Shown in pieces: positions 1 through 14,176 of a stretch of 64,000 bases of DNA. The stretch lies in the NCBI RefSeq assembly GCF_030704535.1, contig NC_081810.1:8876501-8940500 (forward strand). Direction: 5' to 3'. The notes beneath the pieces are model-generated. The model was not told the origin of the DNA, did not search any database, and saw only the letters and a list, made by a program, of their open reading frames with translations. The position numbers and the translations under genes were made by a program. The stretch's first letter is position 1. Each line of letters starts with the position of its first letter. The stretch comes from Vitis vinifera. Its lineage: Eukaryota; Streptophyta; Magnoliopsida; Vitales; Vitaceae.

Positions 1-2240
1 TTACAATAGCAACCAACTTTAACTAAAAAAGGATTGAAATTTAAATGTCACATGGTATCTTTAACTTTTTAGTCTTTTTATTTATTTATTTATTTCTCTT
101 TTGCTATATTTGGTTTTAGGAAGGTAAGAAGGAAAAAGAAAAAAAATATATAAGGAAGATGACTACCTTTTTTGTTTGGTTTATTTTTTTCCTTCACTTT
201 TTTTTCCTTCTTATTTTCTTTTCCTCACATTTTCCCTCAAATTTTCAAAAATAAAGTTTGTGGAGTTTCCATAGTTTTTCATTGTTCCTTCTTTTATTTC
301 TTTGCCATAATTTGTTTCTCTAACCTTGATTTATCCTCTTTTTTTCCCCACTTGACTTGCTTCTCTCAAGTTGCCGAGGAAAAAGGAATATTCTAATTTG
401 CTTTCATATACAAGGAACTTGGACTTATTTATTGATTTTTATATATTACAATACATGAATCATATCCATTGGTTTATATCTTGACGTAGGCATTTATTAT
501 ATCGGTGGGCGGTTGAGAAGGAAACAAGGAAACGATAAACAATCAAATGAAGAAGTCAAAGACACCCACTTGGCTTTTTCCACTTCAAAGTTTTAATGGT
601 GGCAAAATTGAAGAACCGGAAATTGGAATTACTGTTTTCACTGGCAGTGAAGAAAAAGGTCGAATCCGAGAAGGCAAGAGATCTAGATAAACCTGCATGA
701 AGTCACCAGGTTCTTTCATCTTTATGCCCTCGTGTGAGCTTTCGTAAGTACTGAACCGGCACGGCTACAGAGGATTTATTCCCGATAATTTTAAGAACAA
801 AGAATTCAATGGAATGGAACTAAAATCCTACTCCATCACTATCATATTTTCATGTACCAAAAGCACGCTTAAAGATTATTTATTTACATAAATTGATGAT
901 CTTGAAATAAGTACCTCTATCCGTACAACCGTTGAAATCCTGTGGTTACACTCATGAGTGACGCTTCTCAAAATATGCTACAATGAACATAATATCCAAA
1001 TTTTGTAAAAATTACCAATTGTGATATTTTGTTTGAATGGTAAGTTACCTAGATCAAATGTGAGCTATGCAGCACTTTGTTCTCGCCAAATGATATGCTT
1101 CAAACCTTAATGCACTTATCTTAAGGATTCCTTTGCGCATCTCTTTTGAGGATTGAAAAATAAACTTTATAATTGCCAGGCTAACTTTAAAAAGGTTAAA
1201 GCAATGCTAACCCTCTGTTTCAGGAAAATAATAAGAAAAAATAATTTTCTTATATTTAGTTTTATTCCAAAAAAAATTTCAATATATTTAAATTAGTTAA
1301 CCAAGAAATAACCAATTGTGCCATAGACTTCATTTGTCACCTCTCCCTGGCCGTGTATTTTTTGGCATTGCTGTTGGGAGCTTGGTGGCTTGTGCTTAAG
1401 TCTAAAGAAAGCAAACGTAAACGAAACTGAGATGGCACATGACAATTCATGATTCATCAAACCTTCCTATAAGAGCCAAGAAAATGCAGGGAAGTCTCTC
1501 AGGAGCGACAATGAAAGAAAATGGTGACATAAAGTGATCTCTCATTTGGTGGGTGGCATTTGCTTTCCCTCTATGGTTAGGTTGGTTTAGAAGCAGATTA
1601 AGGTGTATTCGTTGGCTTTTGTGAAGGAGCCGGATTTCGTACAGTAAAAAATTTCGGAACTACTGAAAGAAGAGATCACACTCTGTCACTAGACTAAGCG
1701 GTTAAAAATCAGAGTCATTTGAACACAGCAGGCTACAAAGGCCAACTGCTTCACCCCGTGGTTTCAAAAGGATTCCGGTCCCTAACAAATGTTGGAAATT
1801 TGTCATACCTTCTTCTCAGGGTCCTGTGCGGATGCTTCCTTCAGTACTTTCTGCACACATAGAAGTTGAAGAACATAGCTTTCAAGCATCATCACTTGGC
1901 AGGACGGGTCGACAGTCTCAAGACATTTGTTCTGTTCTCTCCTCATCACCAGTCTTTCTTCAGACCCTTGAACTTCTGTTTCTTGATTTACTAGTCAGTG
2001 AAACGGATAGACCTGTTTAATACTATAAGCTTCAAAGCTCAGGAGAAAATCCAACAAAATAATGGAAAAATACCTCTATTCCTATTGAGGAATGCAAGAG
2101 GTAATTGTGTATCATCGTGACATCTGACAACAGTGCAAGAATTTATTAGAAGGAAAACATGAGTTTTATGATGATGATGATTTTTGAGTTTAAAAAACAA
2201 GGGAAAAGAGAAGGAAAGTAGTAAATTTTACATAATGATT
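1..2240. other. AT-rich intergenic DNA, no gene recognised
   Basis: No open frame here has recognisable domains or flanking splice signals. The open stretches at 172-396 and 1826-2020 are low-complexity or have ordinary intergenic composition. The right end, roughly 2000-2240, should be the 3' untranslated region of the minus-strand gene that ends at 2241. Confidence 0.5.
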
Positions 2241-5200
2241 TTATGATGTCGAAGCGTACCCTTTTCCCTCTTCACTACCCTCGAGCCTCTCCGTGATCTT
2301 CACCTCTGATGATGCCTCTTCTGCATTTTTAGGAGAGTTTTTTGCTACTATTTCTGGGGTCTCATCTTCTGTTTCTTGGCATCCACTGCAGTTGTCCTTC
2401 GAATCTGAAGCGTCCATTGGCTTCCTAGCTTCTGAGGATAAGCCATTGTTCCCATTGGAAATTTCCTTTTCCAGCCCAAATTTTTGGCAATCAGTTGGCT
2501 GGATACTTGATGCGTGTTCCTCATATTTGCTAACACTTTCCTGCACTGATATGTCAGGGAACTCTATATCTCCAAGAGAACCAGCGATATGAAATGAATC
2601 TGGAGGCTTGCTTTCCATTTTCAGAGAAAAATCTGGCTCATCAGGTCTGGCCCCAATGTCATTGAAAATAGAGGAACCATAAGTGTGTGTATGGTTTGAT
2701 GGTTTGTAGAATGCAGGTTTTTCATAGAAAGAACTGCTGGAAGGTGAATATTCTACAGGGAAACCCCTTATGGATTGCTCATACAATGTTTTGGCACCAA
2801 TCTGTAGTTCAGGAACTGGAAATGCACCTGAGAGTTTGTCAGTCCAAAACTTGGGGCCAGGGGGTGCTTTTTTTGTCTCTGAGGTTCGATACAGAGAGCT
2901 GAAATCTGGATTTATATCAACTGAAGTATATCCATCCCCAAACAACCAACTCTCATGTGGTCCTTCTTTTCCCAGAAATGCAGAGTTTGAGTGATGTGCT
3001 GGTTTAGAACTTGATGGGTGTGACTTCTTTGTAAACTCTCCTGACCCATTTGCATTATTAGGTCTTGATCCTATATCATCCCCATTCTTGTACCATGCTT
3101 CTTTGGTGTGCATATTCTTCGAACTGTACTTATTTACCCGGCTGCAAAAACCTTTGTCGTGTCTTCTCAAGCTCTTCCTAACCATTGAATTTGATGGTTG
3201 ATTATAAGTTGCCTCACCCCTCACTAACAATAATTATCGAGAAAGATCATTTCAGTTTATTGAACATTTCAGTTGAAAATGGGGAAAAAAATTCCAAATC
3301 ATTGAACCATCAGTAACAATAAATGAAAATAACCTGCACTGGATGTGCATGACTCTTCACTGTCAAAAGTTTGCAAAAGGTGGTACTGAATTAGATGATA
3401 AACAGAAGGGACAAATGCCATTCACCACATAAGGAAGAGAGTGGCTAGCATTTACCTAAGCAAACTCAAACTGTCCCTTGAATCTTCTGTCGCAAATGAA
3501 GGCCAATCTGGTTGGTTGTTGACACCTGTAAAGCCCCAAATCCTTCCTAGCATAGGAGACCTACCATCAGAATACAAGAAATGTCTTTCAAGTAAATGCA
3601 TGAGTTACCCATTTACCCACTTAGCTAACTTGACATACCTGGTGCCATCTGAAGTCGCAAAGTCATGATCATTTTCTGATGTTTGGTGCCTTAAATAAGG
3701 GGCAGATAAATCTGGTTACCAAAGAAAAATGACAAAATATCAAACATAAACCAACAAGCATATGCCAATATTCTCTATTTCACGAAATCTAAAAGCCGGT
3801 ACATTTAAACCAATAAATTTTGTATGAAGTGTACCAAAATTGTGCTGATGCCAGAAATAGAGCAAGTTATTCTTCTATTTTCAGTCTTGAAGGAAAAAAG
3901 AGATATCACCGGATTGTGAATAATTAAATATGTCCTTAGATTAAGCAACTTCCTAATTTATCTCTATTCTTCAGAGAGTGCTGAATCTCACAAAGTACCA
4001 TGGTTGCTTAATAAATTCATTCTCCCTCTACTTCCTCATCTCCCTTTGCACTCCACACAAACATACAAATCCTAGCCACATCATGCCTGACAGGCTAATT
4101 TTATTCCTGTGAACATGTTAACTCCGGAAACCCCAGGGAATGAAGTTTGCTCTGGGCACTCCCTAGAATCAGAACCTTCTCTTCAGACAAACTAATGCAG
4201 GGCAATAATCATCCCCCAGAGGATCTCATAACCTTCTAATTCAACAGGTAAATATTCAAGGCACAACCATCTTGCTCAATCAAGAAATGGCATCTTCTTC
4301 GTTTTCTAAGGAATGAGCCAGTATATAAAAAAATAAATACATTAAACTCAAACTGTGGATTAAATAACTAATTTGACTTGCCTCTGGGAACTTTTGACAA
4401 CTGGACCCTAGAAAATGTGGAGGGAAATCCCAATTTCTAAACCAAATGGAATAGAAGGGATAAGGAGTATTGCTCTGTTCAGACCAAGAAGTCACACAAG
4501 TAGGGATACTGGATACATACATTAGCAACCCTAACTTTACATGATGTTCCAAATGATTAAGTACAAAAAAGGCTTGAAACTTGTAAGGGTATAAAGCATC
4601 TAAGTATATATCTTAATTTTTTTATCAAAGGGAAATGACACATAAATGTAGAATAAGACAGCTATGGTACCAGTACCACACACATGATCCTTCTTGAACT
4701 CCAATAGAAAAATTCACAATGTGATTCTGTTGACGTTAAAAGCTAAGGAAGAAAGAATCCTTTTCCTAAGCAATATTCTTCAGGAGAATCAGACAAGATC
4801 AGTAGGAAGAAGAGAAAACACAAGAATCAACATATCCCCTGTCCTTTGAAATACATACCAGATAATATTACTCAATGAATTTGGTCATGAATGTCAGAAC
4901 ATCTCTGAATTAATCATGGCAGAATGAACACAAAATCTAATAATTTGCTTTACTTGTTACTTGCACGTCAACCAGAACAAACAAATGCACTGATTGAAGA
5001 GAACAAAGAATGGCATGAAGAACATTCAGTTTCATAATGTTTAGAGACCAAAAAAACAAAAATGTAAGTTGAGGCTAATATTTCTTAGTTTTGATGACAA
5101 AAATGCACCTGAGATATTGAATCTGTCTCTTGCTTTCATGGCATTCCTGCACAGATAAAAACTTGATCAAGAAGATAAACATTGTGATCTAAAACAGTGG

Positions 5201-8200
5201 GAGAAGGTCAGTTTCTATAAGTACACCTTTTCTTCGATATGCAGTGGCCTTCAGATGTAAAATCTAATAGTTCATGGTTCCCAGTTTTCACAAAATCAGC
5301 AGAAGTGCCATCCATTTGACCTGGCCAGTGTTTCCAAGATAGATCACATTCCCAATCATCAGGAGAGTTGTAATCTGGGAAGCCAACACTACCTGGTAAA
5401 CAAAATGAAAAAGATTCTGATCAACCCAAGCCAACTTTCAATAAAAACAAAAAAGGAAAGCAATAATTGCTATTATATTGATGATAGAGAGGTTCATAAT
5501 AGATCACATAGCTAGAGTACATCAATAAAGGCAGAATTAAATGACAGTTCATTTAAGATTTGACTGTCAACAAAAACATATTCATGTAGATGGTTATTAT
5601 AGATGCTTGTCAAAGATATGAAATCTATTCTCAGAATATTAATTAAAACTGAGATAGGGAAATTTTCTTGAATATTTTAGAAGCCACAAGAAGTTGCAAT
5701 GTCTGAAACCAAACAAAATATAAAAAGGGAAAGAAGTTAAAGAAGTAAATAAGGAATTACCATTCCATATATTTTCATTTTTATCTTTAATGTTGTAGAA
5801 GGTTTCTTCATCACCAAAAGAACGCCTTATCTTACTACTATGGCCGCCATGATGCATGAAGTCCCTGAAAGTGGATACTCCCTGCTTTGGGTTGCTAAAG
5901 GGATCCTCTATGCCCATGGGGTAGAAAGGTAGCTCCAAAGAATTGCCACTAGGTGACATATTGATATCTTGCATCTTGGAACCCTGCATTTAGCACATCA
6001 TACTTATATCTCTCAGATCTCCAACAAAAGTAACTAAGAAAGTGAATGGTAGGACATTATGAACCATAGAAAATATTCAGTTCAGTCTATAGAAGCAACA
6101 AACAACTATATGAAATCATGATTGACATCATCCAGAAAAAAGGTTGATTCAGGTAGGTGGTACAAGAAAATAAAATGAGACACCAAGAACAATTCATCAA
6201 TCTTGGAATGAATTTATTGTTCAATATAAAGGCCCCTCAGGAGAACCAGTAGATGATTCCTGAATATACTAAATAATTGCTAAAAAATAGAGATCCAACT
6301 TGATCAGAAGCAGAACACAAGTTAGCACATTTTAATATTTTAATAATAAAATATAACTTCACTCTTTGAAGGCTGCCAATTTCTATTCACAACTAGTTGG
6401 GAGCAGCACAAAACTTATTACACTATCCTGGACTAACAAAGATAACATTCTTTATTAGACCATCGATTTAGCAAAATATTCTTATGAATTCCATCTAATA
6501 TGTTCGATTTTTTTCCCTTCACTCGTTTTTTTTTAATTAAAAAAAACAACCTTCAATTTGCAGTACTCCTACTTGCAGGTGCGCCTACCAATTGAGCTGC
6601 CCTTGGGGTGGAGCCCTTCTAGCATGTACCTTGTCAAATGCATCTTATAACACCATCAATATATCATTTTTCTTCAGTCCTCAACTTATTATTTCTTATC
6701 AAATAATGTTATCGAATGCCACCACCCTCCCCTAGGGATCCAAGTTACAATCAGTGACCTCTTTATTCGCAGTACCCTCTTGACTTGGTATTAGATCCAC
6801 AAAACTAATGCACCTAATTTTTATTTCATCCATTAACCAAATCAAACTAAATCCTTTTTAGCTGCATGTAAAGCTCTATCCAGTGCCCTATATTTTGCAA
6901 ACCTTTGCCCATCATGCCTCTTCTTACATAACAGCCTGAACCCATGTTCCAAATAATAAGCAAAGCCTAATTTCGTGTAGCAGCTTCTTTATCTCCACTT
7001 TTCTGAGCCAGGCAAAAGAAGTCTTGACAACCTTCCTATGGTAAGGGCTTTTCAACTCCTCACTTACCCTAGCAAAATGCACCCTCTTCCTATTGCAAGT
7101 TTCAACTAAGTCTCACTGCATTGTTCACATCAAAGCTGGAATAAACTAAAATCTATTTGTGAAATAAAAAATTGCAAAACGTTCTTAATCAATAAAGCAT
7201 AGTGGACAGTTAATCCCTGGCTTTAGAATGGGTTCCTCTAACACATCGATCTCATGTTATTTATCATATATAAATAGTTTCAGAAGTGGACAGTTATCAG
7301 ATGGAACTGTATCCACAAAGACATGCCTGTAAACTACCAAACAGGAAGAACGCATAGCTTCAATGACAGAATGAAGAAATATCAATAATCTTCTTATTAT
7401 TAATGATTCAGAAGCAAAATAGACAGAGTAAAGAAGAAAATTGAAATTTTCATACAAGGCTAACCATCTTAAGTGAATGCTTCAAGGAGGAAAAAAAAAG
7501 GGCACCATTACAAAAGAGTACTGTTGGAACCTATAAAGAAACTTAATAGCTATAACACATGTGCTAAGTAGAAATGGTTCGATGCAGCAGCAACTATTGT
7601 CAATAACAATATGGTAACCAATAATGCTCTCACCACTTCAACTTCAAGGTCGTCCAGCACAAAATTAAGATTCTTGGAAGAGCGAAGTTGCCTTGCATCC
7701 TTCAGTAATGAGCAATCATATGAAGAGACTCTATAATCACACAAAAACTAATGTGCTGTTCAGATAAAGTCTCTTTCTTTGTCTATAGCAAGATACAGGA
7801 ACACCTAAGGAACTTAAATTAAATCAAATGTAAGATTTGGCATTCAGTTGGTAAAGAATGCATTAAAGAACCAGCTTCCACAAGAGCTGGAGGACAACAC
7901 TTGGTTGTAATGACATGATGAAAATAAAAGTGACCAAATCAAAGCATCAAATATATTTCTTAATTATCAAACTTAATAATTAGACAAGATGTTTTGCACA
8001 GCACTTGACTTATTGTTGTGAATGTACAAGTGGCCAAAGTATGCCTAGAGTAGATGCAGAGCAGTGAAAGAACAAATCAGTTACTGAAACTATGGTGTTT
8101 TAACTTTCAATCATTTCTCTAGTATATATCACAGATACTAACAAAGTAACATACATTGGCACTTCCAATAAAATTTAGTTTGCCACTTAGCACTACTAAA

Positions 8201-11200
8201 TTGAAAATTTGGTGGAAGTATTCAGATCTATACTGTTGCTTTTAATAAAACTACATAAATTATTTTGGTGCAAACTAAAAAATTGAAACTGAATTTCTGA
8301 GACACACCTTGAAACATTTTTCACCAAATAAATGAGCCATAAGAACAATCCTAAGCCCAATTGTAATGCAGGATATGAACTATTAGCTCATAACCAACAA
8401 GAACATCCTCTCTCCATGTCTAATAAAAACATTTTTATCAACTCAAGCAGTTGCACACAAAAATTATTTTGTATAGCTTCATTTCCATGAAAGCTTGGTC
8501 CAATCATTCAAAAATAGTTGCAATGAAAACATACCACTTGCTTAGTCCATTTATTCAATTATAGTTGCAATGAAAACATAGAAATCTCCTACTGGTTTCT
8601 GTTATAGTGATTTGATGTGGAATAGTCCTCAAAACAAAGGATTGAGCAAGCGGAATATTACAAAGGATTTTCACAATCAGACAATGACAGCAATAAATAG
8701 GAATAAGGCCTGGTAACAGAAAATTATGTATGCCAAAACAGAATTTCATTACCACAGTATATTATCCATAAACAATCCCAATTAATTTCAGTGTCTTACT
8801 TACTGTAATATTCTGAAAATTTGAATCTAAATGTGTTACAATTACCTGTGAGGTTGGTGCGGTGAATGAACAGGTGTTTCTGTTCCCACTTTACCTAAAC
8901 CTGATGAGCAAGAGCAGGGCTTAAACAAAACTAGTGCAGGAAGAATAAAATGAAAGCCTTATACAGCCATTAAGGGATATTATTTCTTGATAAAGAAAGA
9001 AAAAAGAAATTATTATGCTTGCATTTGAAAGTACATTATGTAAAGCAAACATCCTGAAGACAGACTTCTCTGACTGTAGAGATGCTTGGTAAGACAAATC
9101 ATATGAAGACTGCACATTTCTCATTCCCATAGGAAATGTTAAAATGAACGAACATGGAATAGCTGCATTTCTTGAGGAATTAGTTCAATTTTAACAGACT
9201 AATCTAATTTCATTGAAATTTTCAGAGTTCATCACTAATTTGTTACCAACTTACCATTAGAGAGTTTCTCTAGTTTCTGGCATAAAAGTTTTCCTGTTTT
9301 ACAAGGCTAGCTTTCTTTTTACCTTAGATATATCTTAACCATGGATTAGAATTAAAAATAACAAAGTTCAAGTGATGCAGTGGCAAGAAATAATTTGTTT
9401 TGCATAATAAATCATCTATCTTCAAATTAAGCTTGCCAAGAAAATGATGAATGGAAGCATAAGACCTGCTCTGAATTCTAAATCTAGTAAGGCCTTACCT
9501 TCAACAGAAAATGCAACATGAGCTTCACATACTGGACTTCCCTCTAAATTGCCATATGGTCCATCATCACCAAGTAAATCAAAAACAGAAAGCTCTGGAG
9601 AAAACAGAGAAGGGAAAGGAAAAAAGGTTAAGAGAATGAATCTTCAGACATATCTATAATGACCAAACCTAGCAGCAAGAAAGGTGAATGTCCACATAGA
9701 AAGGCTGCATTAACCAAGTACTCCAGAAACAAACAACTTAAACATTAGAAACCACAAGCCATAGTGAACATGTAAGGGAGTAAGTATAAAACTTGTGTTT
9801 GATGGATATTGTTACTTACGATGCTCTGTGGCTGTCTTCCAATTATCTGGTTTGTCACCTTTTCCATTAAAAGCGTTGTTATGCCTATCAGCATCACTGA
9901 GTAATACCCAACAAGACAATAAAAAATAATCAACTCTCCACAAGGACAAGATGCACTGTTGCAGAACAACCTCACAGATGCGTGTAAACAGACAGATACA
10001 TGCAACAACTAAGAGCAGAAATCAAAACAGATGCAGCAACCAGCAGACAAGCAAACACATGGACATAATGAACCCCTTGCTCAATAGTACTGCAAGAATA
10101 CTACTAATCCATGTTTGTATCAGTTCATATAATACTGTTAGAACCAATGCAGACAGACACCTCTTTGGGGGTACAATCTCCACTTGGTAGCCTGATGAAG
10201 CTCCTGTTTCAGCATATAACCATCATAATATTAAATCTTATATCAAAATTAACAAATTTCAGAGAAAAATGACTTTCTGTGAGTAAACTCGGTCTAAGTT
10301 TATAAGGATGTACAGCTAATTAAAAAAACATACTTTCATTAAATTCAACATAGTCTGCAGGAGTTTCTCCATTGGTAAGGATTGTTGGTGGACCCTTCTT
10401 AACCTGATAGTTCACTGTGGAAGTGTTGACCTCTGAATTTTCCCCTACTATATGGTTATGGAAGTAGGAAAGCAGAAGAAAGAAAAGATAAAGAGAAGTT
10501 ATAAAATATTAGAATTTGAACAACACCACTAATAACATGCACAAAATGTATCATGCCATCCAAACAGAATATTTAAAGCAAGAACCAATCTTACGAACAT
10601 ATCATTCATGGAGAAACATTCCTAAAAAAGTCAATTCAGATTACTAACACATGGTTGCCCTTCTGAATTTGAATGATCATACCCCACCAATTCTCCAAGT
10701 TTTGACTCATTGGATAAATTAAAAGCCATAAACTAACTGCAGAGTTAGGAATAGAAGTGCCATAGTTGTGGTGCTAAGAAATACTTTTGAATGAATGAGG
10801 ATGGAGGTTTGTACAAGGGAAAAACTGATTGAGTTGTATAAAATAGTAAATTTTGTAGCCATAAAATCAAAGCTGTTCTCTGGATTTGTTGGCTTTTTTT
10901 TTCATAAGAGATTAGTTTGCTTATATAATTGAGCATCATGCTTCTGAGTGTTTGAGCCGTGTTTGTGAAAATATACAACCTTATAAATCTGATCCATTTT
11001 TACTAATAAAACCACATGATTCAGCACCATAACTTGATTTCAACCACTTTAAACAATATAAGGGAGATAAACAGAAATATGCTGGCAGTAGCTTCTTGGC
11101 AAGTTTAAAATTAATAGACTGATAAACTTACCATTGGAGCGAGTTTTGCATTCTTGCGCAATTGATGACAAATTCAGCAAGCTGAGAACATCTAGTGATC

Positions 11201-12219
11201 GTTGTTCTTTGTTGTCTTGCCCTAATAAGCTTACCCCATCAGTATAGCTTTCTAGTCCAGCTATATGGTGCTGCTGTTGTCGCTTTCTTTGCTCAAAATA
11301 TTGCTTTTGCCTTTGGAAATCAAAAGTTAGGGCAAAGACTGGTCTATTTACTGCATCTGATGCCATTTCAAATTTTAAAATAAGCATGCAACAACAATTA
11401 GCATCAACATAATAACTGTGAGCTTTATATTCCATGATAATACTGTAATCCATTGAATACTGTAATCCTTCAGAGCAAATTTCCATGCTAGACCAAATGA
11501 GATTTATGAATTTTGAGGCAAACATAAAGAAAATTAACATATCTCCTATACCTCTTTTGTGTTGACTTTCTTGTCTGAATCATTCCCCATTTTCATCACA
11601 AGAAACAATATCATGCACAAAACAAAAAAATAAATAAATGAATAAAACAAAAAAATAATAATCATACACGTCACAGTATACTTGAATGACAAATATCTCA
11701 AATTACTGATGAAAAAGTGAAGCATCAAGAGTTTCTCTACCAACACGCATATGAGGTGCAAACTCGTATATCTTGAGCAAAATGGGAAAAGAAGGATTTT
11801 ACATTAGTGTAACTGGTTATGCTGTTGTTTCAGAGATGTGTTGTAAAGAATATGTTACAGTAAGAAAATCACCGAATATCCAGTTTAGTATTTCTTTGGG
11901 AAAGCAAACCACCATTAGTTAAGGTTGATTGCAGTGGCCTACTGCAGAAAGTCATTACTTCTAGCCAACATCTGCTAATCTATAAAATGACTTAGTTGGA
12001 CTTTGCTCTTCATGAACTTAATCATGTACTGAAATACTTATAATCACATAGAACAAACATTTTTAAAACTAGAGAATTAAACGACTCTTTACCAACCTAA
12101 GATCAATGAATTCTTGATCAGTTGACAATTACAGCTTACAAAACTCAGTAGAAGTTAAATTCCAACTGCACTTACAGCTGTCACTTTCCGCCTTGATCCT
12201 CCCATCCATTGCAGCATTG
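2241..12219 (-). CDS. Uncharacterised plant protein beginning MLQWMGGSRRKV, 16 exons, 756 aa
   Basis: Function is unknown. I modelled 16 exons on the minus strand: 12176-12219, 11552-11569, 11132-11310, 10334-10444, 10161-10203, 9820-9896, 9499-9594, 8846-8894, 7634-7730, 5761-5983, 5227-5392, 5109-5146, 3639-3689, 3456-3525, 3334-3359 and 2241-3223. All junctions are GT-AG, the phase carries through every join, and the total is 2271 nt. The start is the ATG of MLQWMGGSRRKV, a motif I recall as the N-terminus of a conserved plant family. A basic, Gln-rich helix follows (RQKQYFEQRKRQQQ, about residues 21-34), then SLDVLSLLNLSS. The last exon encodes about 327 residues that are polar, Ser- and Glu-rich and probably disordered. 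No enzyme fold or membrane segment is visible. The weakest point is the acceptor of the 18-nt exon 2, chosen because it keeps the frame. A 5' UTR probably runs from about 13.3 kb. A nuclear or adaptor role would be a guess. Confidence 0.7.
6530..6640 (-). repeat. Possible SINE fragment in an intron
   Basis: On the minus strand the segment reads GCAGCTCAATTGGTAGGCGC, which resembles the box A and D-arm of a tRNA-derived promoter. It is followed by a T- and A-rich tail at 6530-6545. No convincing box B was found, so this may be a truncated SINE or chance. It lies in the 5984-7633 intron of the uncharacterised gene. Confidence 0.25.
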
Positions 12220-13340
12220 CAAGATACACAACCTTTCTCCTCACATGCAGTGAAAATAGAACAAAAACTACCACCCACCTAACATGATTTGCTGAACTTA
12301 TGAAAATTTAAAACAAATATCCAGATGGAGGTGAATAGTTACCATAAATCCAATTGCTCAAGAGTCAAGATTATCTGCAAAATTCATTACGATGGATATG
12401 AAAATTCATTAGAAGTGTTTTTAGTTATTCTCACTGCTAAATTGCATAAGTTGGGAATGCAATAGTACTCTAATGCAAAGAATTCCACTAATATTATGCA
12501 GAATTTAGGAAATCTGGGAATCAACTTCATAAGAAAACTTTATTGAGGGAAGGGGAAGTATGATTTAAATTAAATACTCGTATTAGCAGTACAAAATTCT
12601 AATCCTATAAATTCTGAAAAATAAAGACGGAGAAATTCAAAATCTGCAACCTAACAAGAAACAAAATGGAGGGCAAAGGCATAGTTGTCAAAACATCTTG
12701 ATCATGAGCATGGCAGTAGAGCAGAAGGAAAGGCAATTGCAAGTCTACGAGTGATGAATAACAGCACTGGCACGCCAAATTTTTAAGTTGAGTGTATATT
12801 TTCAAACAATTTGTAAATGGTCCTTCCAAAGAAAAAGAAGGAAGAAAATGATAATGACAAAATTAAACATGAGAAACTCAAACCTAGACATAATGATATC
12901 CTACTCTATGAGCATAATCCAACCTAAAGCAAGAGATTTTGGTACCAATCCACAAAAGGACCACAACGTGGATTGAATACACCACAAGACTATATGAGAT
13001 AGAGAAAAGGATTTTGGGTTGAGGAGTTGAGGCATTCAAGATGTCGCAGCTTTAGAAGAAGCTTTCTGAGTCGGTAAGGACATGAAATGAATCAAAGTGT
13101 TCTGACCATCAAACTCAAAACCAAGAATAGACTAAGACTACAACGAATTATCCTCTTTTTTTTCCATACAGAATACTCCGAAAAGAATTCCACTGGTCAG
13201 GCACTGAAGCCGAAAAACGACGACAATGATGATAATGATCAGAGGAAGAGATCACCTGAAGATTGCAGCGGTGATCACCGACCTCCAAATTTGTGTGTTT
13301 GGATGGAGGGAAAATTCTGCCACTGGGAGGACTGATGAGT
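12220..13340 (-). other. Probable 5' UTR, 5' intron and proximal promoter of the uncharacterised gene
   Basis: This stretch lies between the chosen start codon at 12219 and a GGCCCA-containing segment near 13390. No long coding exon with in-phase splice sites was found. The open frame at 13087-13335 on the plus strand has no recognisable domain. The transcript start cannot be placed from sequence alone. Confidence 0.35.
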
Positions 13341-13469
13341 TTTTGATGAGAAATGAAAGGGTAATTTCGTCCAATTGAAATGCTATAGTTGGGCCCAGGG
13401 GTGAGCTGCTTGGGTAATGGGCTTCACCAATTGGGTGGTCTCAGATCCATAAATTAAATTTTGCCAATT

Positions 13470-13600
13470 ATAAAAGATGTGGGTCTTAACCCAATGGCTC
13501 AGCTTGAACACTTTTCAGTAGAAGTAGAAGCTAGTCGGTGGTTTGATTCCTCTTGTGAAAAGTGAAATTTTAATTTTTTTTTTTTAAACATTTTTTAGGG
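13470..13600 (+). repeat. Candidate tRNA-derived SINE
   Basis: A box-A-like segment (ATGGCTCAGCTTG, near 13493) is followed about 45 bp later by a box-B-like GGTTTGATTCC (near 13540), and the unit ends in a run of T from about 13573. This is the layout of a pol III SINE head. I found no target duplication, so the boundaries are approximate. Confidence 0.35.
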
Positions 13601-14170
13601 GTTTGTACCTTGGTTGGCTTTGCCCCGGATGGTAGTGATTCGATATCATATTAAACACGTGATTTAGATTACTATTACATTGAATCAAGGTATAAAGTAC
13701 AGTAGTAGAATCACTTACAAGGTACAAGGCATTGTGATCTTGCTACACGCATGACGTTTTGCAATCAGTTACCCCAAAGCAGCCCGTCCGTACCATAAAC
13801 AAAACCTATTGCTTTTTATCTTAATTTTTATAAAATTAAGGGATGATATTGTACGAAGGGTTGAGCAGAGAGCTTTGGGCTAGTCAAGTTGAAGAGGCTA
13901 GGCTAGACCCAGCCCAACCGAGCCCAGTGTCAAGGGTAGTTTAAGCCCAAGAAACAAGCATGGACCCTACTCTGCCGAGGCCAGGCCCAAACTTAGTTCA
14001 GGCAACTGTAGCCCAATCCTTTAGTCCAATACGAGTTAGGTAATGAATGGTCGCGGAACCAATCATAGCACAATATACAACTAGTTTTTCATCGGTAAGC
14101 AAGAAGAAAAATCCACATCGAATGCAATCTAATTGACTTTTAACTTAATCCCGAAAATTAATATATCAAC
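13601..14170. other. Intergenic DNA, no gene recognised
   Basis: GGCCCA- and GCCCAA-like motifs recur between 13870 and 14040. They may be promoter-type site II boxes or part of a dispersed repeat. No coding frame is supported. Confidence 0.4.
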
Positions 14171-14176
14171 TCTGCA

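Noticed and set aside
3441-3668. Plus-strand open frame of 75 codons
   Set aside because: It is the shadow of two minus-strand exons (3456-3525 and 3639-3689) and their intron.
4390-4415. Possible 19-nt exon with a GC donor in the uncharacterised gene
   Set aside because: It would let the next exon use a more polar frame, but that frame then breaks the following exon. The model without it keeps phase throughout.
7257-7457. Candidate extra exon in the uncharacterised gene
   Set aside because: The exons at 7634-7730 and 5761-5983 already join in phase, and this frame lacks a matching donor.
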